Source: Didymodactylos carnosus
Taxonomy: Eukaryota; Rotifera; Eurotatoria; Philodinida; Philodinidae
Direction of reading: 5' to 3'
Assembly (NCBI GenBank): GCA_905250885.1
Contig: CAJNOQ010000190.1
Coordinates: forward strand, 1-64,000
DNA: 64,000 nucleotides
A model generated the notes under the pieces. That model was not told the origin of the DNA. It worked only from the letters and a program-made list of their open reading frames with translations, and searched no databases. Position numbers and translations under genes: made by a program. Positions 38,451 through 48,912 of this stretch are shown piece by piece. Numbering within the stretch: position 1 is the first letter of the stretch; the number at the start of each line of letters is the position of its first letter.

Positions 38451-40202
38451 ATGGATGTTGTGGGTGGTATCGATTCAAATTGTCATAAAAATATTGATGA
38501 TATATCATCGAATGTTACTCAAGTAGTCAGTGCCACAACGAATAATATTATTGTCATCGAAGAAGATAGTGCTGAAGCTGAAAATGAATATGATGCATTA
38601 TTTCATTCAAAACGATTTACTAAATGGCGTAAAAATTGTCCATATTTATATAAACTACTCTTCTATGAATTATTTGATTATCCTTCGGCAACCATTCAAT
38701 GGTTGCCGTATGAACAACCAAAATTAGATGGTAGTAACTCAACAATTTATCGTCTGTTAACTGGAACGCATGCAGCTGAAAAAAATGAATTAGCTTTATT
38801 AAATGTTGATATACCAAATATGAAATATGATCCATCAAAACAACCGACAAAATATTTTGATGAAGATTCCGGAGATTATGGTGGATTTGGTGTTTTTCCA
38901 ATAAGTGGTGATATACAACCATACGTACGAATTTGTCATTATGGTGATGTGAATAAAGCACGTTATATGCCACAAAATTCATTTCTCATTGCAACTTGTT
39001 CATCAGAAAATCTTGTACTCTTATTTGATTATGGTAAACAGCCAACAAAACCAAATGTAGATGGAATATGTCGACCACAAAAAGTATTGCAAGGACATAC
39101 GGATGAAGGTTTTGCGTTATCATGGTAACTTTATAAATAAATTTTTTGGTTTCATCCATCGCTGTTGTTCAGATTAGTATCGTCTGTTGGGTCGAAAAAA
39201 ATAGATTCAGTCTACGTTCGTTTAGGCATCCATATCAAGAAGGATTATTGTTGACGGCAGCACATGATGGTACAATGCGTCTATGGAATTTTGAAACATC
39301 ATCACCATCAACATTAAACACAGTAACACCATCATCAAATTTAATCGAATGTAAATCAATTATCCAACCACTAGAAACCTATCACTCAGATACAAATACT
39401 ATTGATGATGTACAATGGCATCCAAGGTAAATATTTGTGCTCATCGACTACATTTCACGTGTCTCAAAAGAATGACCGTTCAAAAACGAAATATTAGAGT
39501 ACTCTTTTTCCACCGAACTTTTGACATCATTATTTACGAGATTAATGTAGACAATGTAAGTCTTTTTTTTTTAAGACATGCTGCTCTATTTGGAACAGCT
39601 GCGTCGGATGGTATTTTACTTATATCAGATATACGATCATCATCTGGCGCGTCGAAATTAATTAAACAGCGTCTTCCAAGTTCTTCATCTGATAAACCAT
39701 CACCAACAATTCAGTTTCGTGTTAAAGCTCATCAGGGTGATTGTAATTGTTTAGGTAGGCAAAATAGTTTCTATTTTTCAAGATGAATATATGTTGTGTG
39801 TATTGGTTTTTTGAAGCATTCCATCCATTGAATGATTATGCGCTCTTGACTGGTTCTGATGATCAGACAATTTTATTATGGGATATGCGTTGTTTAAACA
39901 AGCCAGTATCATCATTTTTACATCATAACGGCTCGGTTTTACAGCTTGAATGGTGTCCATTTAAATCATCAATGTTTTCATCGGCAAGTGCTGATTCTCA
40001 TATACTCGTATGGGATATAGAAATAAACAACGATGATCCTACAAAATCATCATCCTTGATATTCGATCATGCTGGACATGATGAACAAGTTCCTGATCTT
40101 AATTGGCATTATTCAAAACCCGGTATGATTGCATCAGTTTGTGCAGATTCATCAATTCAAATATGGATTGGTGATGCCGTTTATAGAGCCATTAATAAAT
40201 AG
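38451..40202 (+). CDS. RBBP4/RBBP7-like WD40 histone-binding protein
   Basis: Four exons: 38451-39124, 39226-39426, 39576-39754, 39817-40202; 479 aa, phases closing. The family (RBBP4/7, Drosophila Caf1-55) is a seven-bladed WD40 histone H3/H4 chaperone subunit shared by CAF-1, NuRD, PRC2 and HDAC complexes in the nucleus. Diagnostic stretches: FTKWRKNCPYLYKLL near the N-terminal helix, WLPYEQPKLDG, NKARYMPQNS (family RARYMPQNP), VLLFDYGKQPTKP, LQGHTDEGFALSW, TGSDDQTILLWDMR and SASADSHILVWDIE. It is longer than the usual about 425 aa, with a 45-residue acidic, Asn/Thr-rich N-terminal extension and Ser-rich loops, and is clearly diverged, so it may be a paralogue rather than the main RBBP4. 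A splice-acceptor-like TTTAG lies 3 nt before the ATG. AATAAA at 40232. Confidence 0.88.
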
Positions 40203-40231
40203 ACAAACTGAACATATTTTTGTACATATTC

Positions 40232-40237
40232 AATAAA
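40232..40237 (+). terminator. Poly(A) signal of the RBBP4/7-like gene
   Basis: AATAAA 30 nt after the stop codon, implying a very short 3' untranslated region. Confidence 0.55.
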
Positions 40238-43200
40238 AAAAACGACGTATTTTTCTTTGTCTTTCACTGTCAGATAGAAACTGATATTTTTTTGATGATT
40301 ATTTTGCTTGAAATGCGTTTTTTCTGTGGCATAAAATAAAGGTGATATTCAGGAACATTTAGCCAGTAGTAAATGTACTATTATTTTATTTATTTCTATG
40401 AAAAGATGTACTTGAGTAAGTATAAGACTAGAAAGCAAAAATTTGTTACGAATTTCCTCTCGGCTTATATTTTATCAAAGGACAATATGTATAACTTCAA
40501 ACTGGAAATTTCTACTCTTATTACTCTTACTTTCTATCATTTTCTATCACATAGTGTTTGCTGAACGTTTTTGAAAGAATTTTCTAGAAAGTGTCTCATT
40601 ACCAGCAACCAATGATGTTGATCACTAAGGCACATTTTTTTTTCACCCGAATTTGTTTTACTTTAACATATACAGCAAGAATAAAGAAAAAAATATAACT
40701 TATGAGCAAGAATAAGCAAACGCAAGCACCCGGTAAAAATTCTAAACTAGTAAACGTTGAGTCGTTTTTTTGGGACTTTCAGCTTGAAGTATCTATCGAA
40801 TATTTCGCTTCGATGGGGGAGGCACACTAGCCAAAATAATTACTGGAGTTTCTTAGTTCACTCTTAGATGGGTAGTAATTCATATTATATTGCACTTTTA
40901 CTAGCGCCATAGACAAACGGCCAATTAATAAAAAAATTCAACAAAAAAAATGAATTTACTTTGTTTCCTTTAAATGATATTTCATTTGTTTTTTTATCAA
41001 TTGCAGTTTTTAGACTAGCTATTTGTAACTATACTAGATGGTGTCTCAATTCTTCGATAAAATAGAATAAGAACAAGCTAAGTTACAATGGACGGGAGTC
41101 GCCAGATTCTATGTGAGTAGCGTTGTTAGTGGCTATTCATTGTCACAACATAATTATTTTCTGACGTGACTCACGTTCTCATTCAGTTTTAGGTTAGCGC
41201 AAATAACGGTGAGAAAAAATCAAAAATAATGTTGGCTCTTTGAAACTTTATAATTGGCGTTCGTACTGTACTATGGCGGCTCATATATTCTCATGATATA
41301 TATGTCATGTAGTTCAAAATTCTTCATATAAGACTTACATTTTTCGCTTACTACGAGCATGTTTCGAGTTTAAAGAATCTATTTAGAACAACGAATCGAG
41401 AAGCAGATGTTAACGGCGTGTGAAGGTACGGAATATGTCTTGCATTGGCTAATTGAATATTACATCACTGTACGGCTACTGCTGTTTTAAGTCGCGCGTT
41501 TTATCCACTGTAAATCGTGACAATCGTCTTAGCGATAGTCAATTATAGTCTTAGCGATCTTATAGTCAGTCGCTGCAAATCACTTAACTGACGCAAGCGT
41601 ATCAGTCACCTTTCGGACTGGCAGCGACTGAGCATATTTCTCATTCGGAAAAAAGCGACTGCTAGTTATCTGTTGAGACGAGACTGATCTTCGAAATCTA
41701 GAAAAAAAACTACTTTTCATTTTAGAAGAAGTTGGCTCGGGCTTCAGAATAATAAGTCTCATCATTTAAATTTTAACTTTCCATTGTTTTGAAAATAAGT
41801 TACGTCGCTAGTAGTTCCGCTTATACACCTAAGAATCTCGTTAACTACGCATCCTTTCCCTGATGAGAGCATTTCCGCATGTTAGGCCTGCAAACAATAT
41901 GAACATACATGAGGAAGTGTCTTACCCATTTAGTTCTAAAAGGTGACCGGTACACGTACCAGATATGTTTTCGACCGAAAGCTGTCAGTCGAACGAGTGA
42001 CACATCGTTAACTGCTTCATGGGGCCAGACGCTTTCTGACTACCATTATATGTCGGAAAAATGTCTGACTATAAGTGACTAAGACGACTGTCACCATTTA
42101 TAGTGTAGTGTTTCAAAATGTTATGATTATAGTGGATATGTGATCATGTCGTGCTAAAAGTGCGACAGGTTTATAGTAAAAGCTGGACGTCATGTCTAAT
42201 GTGTCAGTATTACACCATCTTTTTTCATAGTTCACGTCCACATATCAGTTCGATTCCATTTGGAAATGGATATAATTACGACAACTTTCTTTCCCAGATT
42301 CTATCACAGTCTCAGTGGTTTACCGCCTCTCTGGTTTCAGAAAAGTCATTGTTTTGTGTCTTTCGTTCGTCAAAAGCACATTTTTTTGAAAGAACGAAAA
42401 CTTTTTTTGGCAGGCCTCTCCTCCCCCCTGCTCGGAGATGTTAGCTACACCTCTGTTCGACTGATTTATTCTTATTGCTAATTTCAGAAATAGTGATTAA
42501 CTTTCTCAATTTTGATTCTCGATTTTCTGTTTTCGTTTTGGTATCTTGAGTTTATAATGCTATTACTAACGCCAACACGACTACTCTGTCGAGACAAATT
42601 TTCGCTGCTCTGAACAATCAGAGAGTGAAAAAATGTTGACTTTTTTAATAATTATTCAATAACTAGACAATAGTCATGATAGAAAAATGAAAGGATGAAT
42701 ACCTTTTCGACGAATGGTCAAAAAACAGTCAATATTAAATATCCGTTTTTTACGTTCAATTAATAGTCATACAACAGCCTGCTGACTGCCACCTAACAGT
42801 GTTTTGAATTTGGTACGTTCAATTAACTATCAGTTTTCAGACCACTCTTGACATTTAATTAACGAACAAAAAATGATGATCGGTAACTGGTAATTTTTCG
42901 ACAGTTTTAAATTTGTTTTTTAATCATACAGTGAGCAGACTATGTATGAGTTATTAGATGTCAGTTATGGATGAATGATCTAGGATGCGTTGACATGATA
43001 CAGACGAAGGTAACTCGAGCTAAGATGGTGAACATGAATTTCTATTGGAATATGAGAAAAGTCTAAAAATAGAACAACAGGATAATACAATTGTATTTTA
43101 CAATATTTGAAGAAAAAACACATCAATTCATACAACTATGACATTCATAGAACTACAAAAATGAAAATGTCAAAAATCTGCTGTCATTAAAACAGCATTG

Positions 43201-44604
43201 CTCCTGTATTTTTTATGAATTTGACTTATCATTGTTAAGCTTTTAATATGTTAGGAAAAGATTTTCACTTGTTTGTCGTTTACTCAGTGCTGCTGAAATC
43301 TGAAAAAATTACATATTCTATGATTGAGAGCCTTTCAAGAGCTTCAACCTATTTCGATTTGAAGAGTGCTTGAAAAATGAATTAAAAACATGTCATTTTT
43401 GTTATCATTGTTATAGTTACAGGATATTCTTAACGTCAGTAAAATATTAACAAGATGTTAAGTTGATGCATTCTATAATGGACATTAAAAATCTTTATAT
43501 TTAGAGATTTTTGGTAGTCATGTTGGAGTTAGTTTTGAATAGTTGATGAATGACATTATTTGATATTTTCATAGTAAACTATCAAAAATTACCTAAAACA
43601 TCTAGAATTATATATTCAAAAAAAGTTAATATTCTAGAAGTATTAACATATACAGTTCAATAATATTAGATTTTTTTTTCTAATCTATTACTGCTTCATC
43701 AGTGTATTAGAAATTAAACTGTTCATTTTACAGTTCATTCCATTATCATATCTGAATGAAAGAAATTTTGAAAATTTTCACCGTTTGTGTTTGTCCAGTA
43801 AAATTTTGAATGAATAGACGTTGAAATTTCTTTTAAACTATAAAGTTGATTATTATTTATATGGATTATAGTTGAATCAATCAGTATTCGATCATGTTTT
43901 CGCTATATTATTTGATGAATATTCTAAATTTGTAGGTGTGAATAGGAACTGTTGAGAAATTCAGTTTGTCTAATAACTATTATCATATAATCATCATCAA
44001 TGAGAAAATAAACAAGAAAAAAAAATTGCTTTGAGAATTTGTCTATTCATGTGAAGCAAATTTTTCTTTTTATTTTGTTTTTATAAGCTGTCCAAAAGTC
44101 ATAGAAAATTATCCATCGTATATATCGACACTTCTTTTTTGCGTTTAGTATGAGCATAAACATATACGTCTACATATATATATATATAGACTATTTGTAC
44201 AGTAACTATATCTCTTAGGCAATGTAATTTAGAAAGAGAAAGAAATGTCTATACTATATACTACTCTTAGTATGTACGTATGTATAATGTGTATGAACAT
44301 TTTTTGTTTTTCCTTTCAATTCATTCACATCAACCTATCATCGACAACTACTGTATTTTATAGTTGTAATGCGACTTTTGTTTGTATTGTATGAACCTAG
44401 TACAAAAAAAAAAAAAAATTCAAACAATAAGCAGTCTCTTTTCTCTATATTTCTAATATACCCAATATAACGAGAGATTTTTTAAACAAACTTTTGTAAT
44501 TTGAAGATGATTCATAATTTGTCATATTTTTTGTCTTATCTATAAAATATCTAAAGTTTAAAACTGTTTTTATTCGATTTATCTAAACTTGATTTTTCTA
44601 GATC
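40238..44604. other. 4.4 kb interval before the Frizzled gene
   Basis: No gene recognised. Frames of 60-97 codons (such as 40373-40564, 41580-41765, 42151-42444) have no recognisable product. A probable inverted-repeat element lies at about 41506-42105. From about 42900 to 44600 the DNA is plain AT-rich sequence, presumably the upstream region of the Frizzled gene. Confidence 0.5.
41506..42105. repeat. Probable inverted-repeat element (about 600 bp)
   Basis: The left end CACTGTAAATCGTGACAATC, continuing GTCTTAG, matches the reverse complement of the right end (CTAAGACGACTGTCACCATT then TATAGTG) over about 27 bp with a few mismatches. The interior is unusually rich in GTCGCT/AGTCACT/AGCGA words compared with its surroundings. 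No coding and no certain target duplication, so this is a tentative MITE. Confidence 0.4.
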
Positions 44605-46920
44605 ATGTATTTTATTTATGTATTATCTATTTTCTCAATTTTTACCATAACATCGTCGAATGATCTATTTTCGACTAACATAAATAATAATAATCAATTT
44701 AAATGTGATGCTATAACAAGTTCACGATTGTGTTCATCTATGCCATGGAATATGACAACGTATCCAAATTTATTAGGAAATAGTAAACAAGATGATGCCG
44801 ACGCGGATATGGCTGCTTATCTTCCATTATTAAATATCAATTGTTCAAAAGTTCTAAAATATTTTTTATGTAGTGTTTATACACCAATATGTTCTGTTAT
44901 TGTTGGCGCTGTTAAACCATGTCGAAATTTATGTGAAGAGGCACGCCTGGGATGTGAAAGAGTTATGATTCAATTTGGTTTTTCTTGGCCATCATTATTA
45001 CATTGTGATCAATATCCAAATGAGCAGCCATGTTTTGAAGCACCAAAGGATGGTCAAATTATAAATCAAAAATCATCACAACAACAACAGCAATCATTTC
45101 AACGTGGCTCAAAAGGTGATTTAGAAGATTTTCAATGTCCATATCAATTTCGTGTATATAATACAGAATTAAAATATACATTAAAATTTAATTCTTATTT
45201 ACATGTTGATAATTGTGGTATGCCATGTAAACAAATGTTATTTAATATGGATGATCAACAACATATTAAAATAATTCGTTATTATGTTGGAATATTAGCG
45301 ATATCTTGTATGATTTCTACGCTATTTACCATTTTTACATATTTAATTGATATGAAACGTTTTTCTTATCCCGAACGACCAATTCTATTTTTATCTCTTT
45401 GCTATTTTCTATTATCTATAGCATATTTAATTGGTTTTATTGATTATTTTTTCGATTCAACAATAAGCTGTAATAGAGATGATTTAAGTTCAATTGATGG
45501 AATACAACAGCAGCAATCCTTGACACGTTTAACACCAATTGAAAAAGATACTAATAGTGTAGATAACGGCAGGGGGGTTCGATTATTAGTTCAAGGTACA
45601 CAAAATAAATGGTGTGTTCTTACTTTTCTATTAATTTATTTCTTTGGTATGGCATCGATGGTCTGGTGGGTGATACTAACACTAACATGGTTCATGGCAG
45701 CTGGATTAAAGTGAGCTTTTCAAATAATTCAAATTTGAAATATAAGAAAACTCGAATCTACAATTCTTTTAATGCCATGTCACTGTTAATTTCATAGAGT
45801 AACGAGTGTGTCGAAAATAATGCTCTCGAGTAAAACTATGCTAATTTTACACTATCATATTTTTATTGAACAAAGACTTAGTAACAGTAATTAGGAGAAA
45901 GGGGAATCTTTTTTCTATTCATCGTATGTAATTTTTCAGAAGGACGGGCGTTGAAAGAAGTTGTGTTCGGTTTTATATTCCTTAGAGAACGTACTTGGGA
46001 CCAAGTGTTTGGACAAAGTACTTCGTCTGCGTAATGAGGCCGGTATTTGCCATTTTTCAAGACGTAAATTTACTTGTAAGTACTTGTCCTTACTTGCCAA
46101 GTACTTTGAGAAAGTACTTCTTAGCAAGAAGGCAAGTGTTTCGATCATTGACAAGTACTCAGCAAGTACGTTCTCTAGGATTGTGAATCATGAAAGATGT
46201 CTAAACAATAGTTTTGTGTTGATAATACTTATTTTTTGTTATTTCAACATGTTTGTATTTTTTAGATGGGGTCATGAAGCAATTGAAGCACAATCGGTCT
46301 ATTTTCATTTGGCATCGTGGGCAATACCAACGGTGATGAGTGTGGCATTATTAGTTAAAAAATCGATTGATGGTGATTATATAACAGGCACCTGTTATAC
46401 AGGTTTAACTGATTTATATGTACAACGGGGCTTTTTATTAGTTCCGAATTGTATTTTTATTCTTGTTGGACTATGCTTGTTATTAAGCGGTTTTATATCG
46501 GTATTCAAAATTCGAAACGTTATGAAACATGAAGGAACGAAAACAGATAAATTAGAAAAATTTATGGTTCGCATTGGCTTATTCAGTGTCATTTATGTTC
46601 TACCTCAATTGATTATAATTGCTTGTCTAGTATACGAACAAATAAATTATAATGATTGGCTGCGTTGGTGGAAAAGAAGGTTATGTGATGCAAATGATTC
46701 AAATTATATTTCATATTTAACATGTTCATCGATACAGACACCAGCAACACAAACACAATTAAATGGACCTAAATATGAAATATTTATGCTAAAATATACT
46801 TGTATGTTAATTGTCGGAATTACATCCGGTCTATGGATAATGAGTCATAAAACGTTGCAAACATGGAAGAAATTTTATATAAGACTCTGCGGTGGAAGAA
46901 GAGGATCAGAATTATTATAA
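44605..46920 (+). CDS. Frizzled family Wnt receptor (FZD1/2/7-like)
   Basis: Seven-pass Wnt receptor of the plasma membrane. Two exons, 44605-45710 and 46266-46920, give 586 aa with closing phase. After a signal peptide the cysteine-rich domain (about 34-145) has all ten cysteines in family spacing (FKC, RLC, INC, YFLC, TPIC, KPC, NLC, LGC, LHC, QPC). A Gln-rich linker leads to membrane helices from about 225 on (first: YYVGILAISCMISTLFTIF; later: WGHEAIEAQSVYFHLASWA). The cytoplasmic KTLQTW at 564-569 is the conserved KTxxxW Dishevelled-binding motif, followed by KKFY as in FZD1/2/7. The tail ends SELL, without the ETTV-type PDZ ligand. The 555-bp intron contains an inverted-repeat element, and another element begins 10 bp after the stop. 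A splice-acceptor-like TTTTCTAG ends 3 nt before the ATG. Confidence 0.95.
45980..46179. repeat. MITE-like element inside the Frizzled intron
   Basis: The left end CCTTAGAGAACGTACTTG and right end CAAGTACGTTCTCTAGG form nearly perfect terminal inverted repeats, and AAGTACTT-type palindromes fill the roughly 200-bp interior. Both sides have ATT next to the ends, a possible 3-bp target duplication. No coding. It makes up over a third of the only Frizzled intron. Confidence 0.6.
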
Positions 46921-46930
46921 ATACGCTAAC

Positions 46931-47557
46931 TACTGTCTGTCAATTAAAAGAATGACCGTAGCCGTTTTTTCATTGATTCAAGGACAAAAAGTGATAGAGA
47001 CCTGCGATTTTCACCTTCTGTAGCTAAGACTTTAGAATATCGTTTTGCGAGAAAAAATATTTTGCCTATTTTACCATTCAGATTGTTTTTCGAAAAAGGG
47101 TTTTCAGAAGAACTTTGAAAAACTTGTTCATAGTCTCAAAATTTCAGATAACAAATTATTCATTTTTTATATGTTAGATAGCCGGAAGTTTCCTCTTCAA
47201 AACGACAGTTCAGTGAGACCTTTGTTTAACTGTAGTAATGGGTTTCTTAGAATCCTCAGAAATGCTTTACTATCACATGATATGGTCTCAAAAACATATG
47301 GAAATATAGGTTATCGATCTTGCTCAATCTCACGACATAGTCTATTTTTCGGAAAAAATTTCAAAAAACTCTAGTGAAACGTTAGAACAGCTAAAAAAAG
47401 CCACTTTTGGATGATAAAATAGTCAAAATATTTTTTCTTGCAAAAAGATATTCTAAAATCTTAGCTACACAAGGTGAAAATCGCAGGTCTCTATCACTTT
47501 TTATCCTTGGGTTATTGAAAAAATGACTGCAGTTATTCTGGTAATGGACAGACAGTA
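46931..47557. mobile_element. MITE with inverted ends and 5-bp target duplication
   Basis: The 627-bp unit has perfect 11-bp ends TACTGTCTGTC and GACAGACAGTA within longer inverted arms (about 46931-47080 and 47405-47557). Some stretches are identical, such as AAAAAGTGATAGAGACCTGC. CTAAC directly flanks both sides (46926-46930 and 47558-47562), a 5-bp target duplication. No transposase is encoded; an internal frame (47045-47374) is not recognisable. It lies 10 bp after the Frizzled stop codon, so it very likely forms part of that gene's 3' untranslated region. Confidence 0.75.
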
Positions 47558-47562
47558 CTAAC

Positions 47563-48912
47563 TATTTACTTTCTCTCTTATGCTTACAAACGATTCTTAC
47601 GCTTCGTTTATTGACATGAGCTCTTTTTTTTGAACTCGTTTTATCGATTTTCTAACTCACTTAGCGTATGTTGGTAGTAGTATGGAGCAAAGTCTGTCAG
47701 GTACGATTTCTTGAAATATTTTGTTTTTACAATCTTTTATTTTTGCAGTTCAGTGATTAGTGACATACGTTTTCGTTTTTGTTACTAAGAATATTTGTTT
47801 CTCTTAATATTTGATTGTTAAAAAAAACGAAGATTGTCAGATACAGGACAAAGTTTCTGTTATTGTTGTTTTATATTTTGACTACAGTCTTGTGCAAGAT
47901 TTTATACATAACTTTTTGTTCTCATTTGTGCTATTTGAGATATATATAAATTAATTTTGTTGCATTTTTATGAGTGTGCGCGTGTATATGAGTATTTTTT
48001 TTTGTTTCTTGGACTAGTCAAATTTTGTTTTGTTTTTTTTTGCTAAGAGAAATGTTTTATGAAACAAAATACTATTATTGTTCTGGATCTCTGTTTTTGT
48101 ACGATCATTTTTTCAATAAGGGTTTTACATTTAAACGACAACTTATTTGTTTATTTGCCTCAATCAAAAAAACTTTTTTTTTGTCGTTAAACTAGTCAAA
48201 TAATGTTGGTGCTTTGTTTGTTTTCAATAATATTAGATTAGTCCAGTTCATCTATGTAAATATGTGCTTGTTTTTTTTTGTTTAACATATCAGATTTATT
48301 GTCACAATAGAAAGAAATACGTGAATATTGTTTTTTTTGTAGCTTTGTTATAACGTGGTTTGTCATATTCTGTTTCTCTTATTGAAAAAAGCATCAATGA
48401 CGAAATTACTATATTTATAACGTTTTAGACACTTTAACGCCTAGAGGCTTTCAACGAATAATGAAGAAAACTGTTGTGAGGTTTCAAGTCCCTTTTCTTC
48501 AACTTTGAACTTGAGTTCTTCAAGTCTTTTTTTGAAGGATAGTAGTGCATCTTAAATTAAAAAGTGATGCACAGTAAGTCTATTCATGAATTTGAAAAAT
48601 TTCCACATATTGAAGTATAGAAAAAAATTTCCAAACAAATTATTCTCTAAATTTTTTCTCTTCAATTTTTTTTCAGCCAATTTCAACACTTTAGAGAGGC
48701 CATGTTCGGCAGACGTCCTGTCCACTAATGATCTTTTCGATAGAATCTTTTAACTTTACTATAAACATCCAATAATCAAGAATTTTCATTGTCTACTCAA
48801 ACTTTTGTTTGTTTTAAAATTAATGATAATTTTAAATGATTATCGTTCACTAGAGTTAAATATATTTTAGAGTATATTCATAAGATCTTTTACCATTCAA
48901 TATCAAGTGAGA
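47563..48912. other. 1.35 kb gap before the methionyl-tRNA synthetase gene
   Basis: AT-rich with repeated T-runs of 6-10 nt roughly every 50-100 bp. No gene or RNA recognised. An acceptor-like TATTTTAG ends at 48870, 42 nt before the next start codon. Confidence 0.5.

Noticed and set aside
47045-47374. 109-codon frame after the Frizzled gene
   Set aside because: It lies wholly within the 627-bp inverted-repeat element and shows no transposase or other domain.
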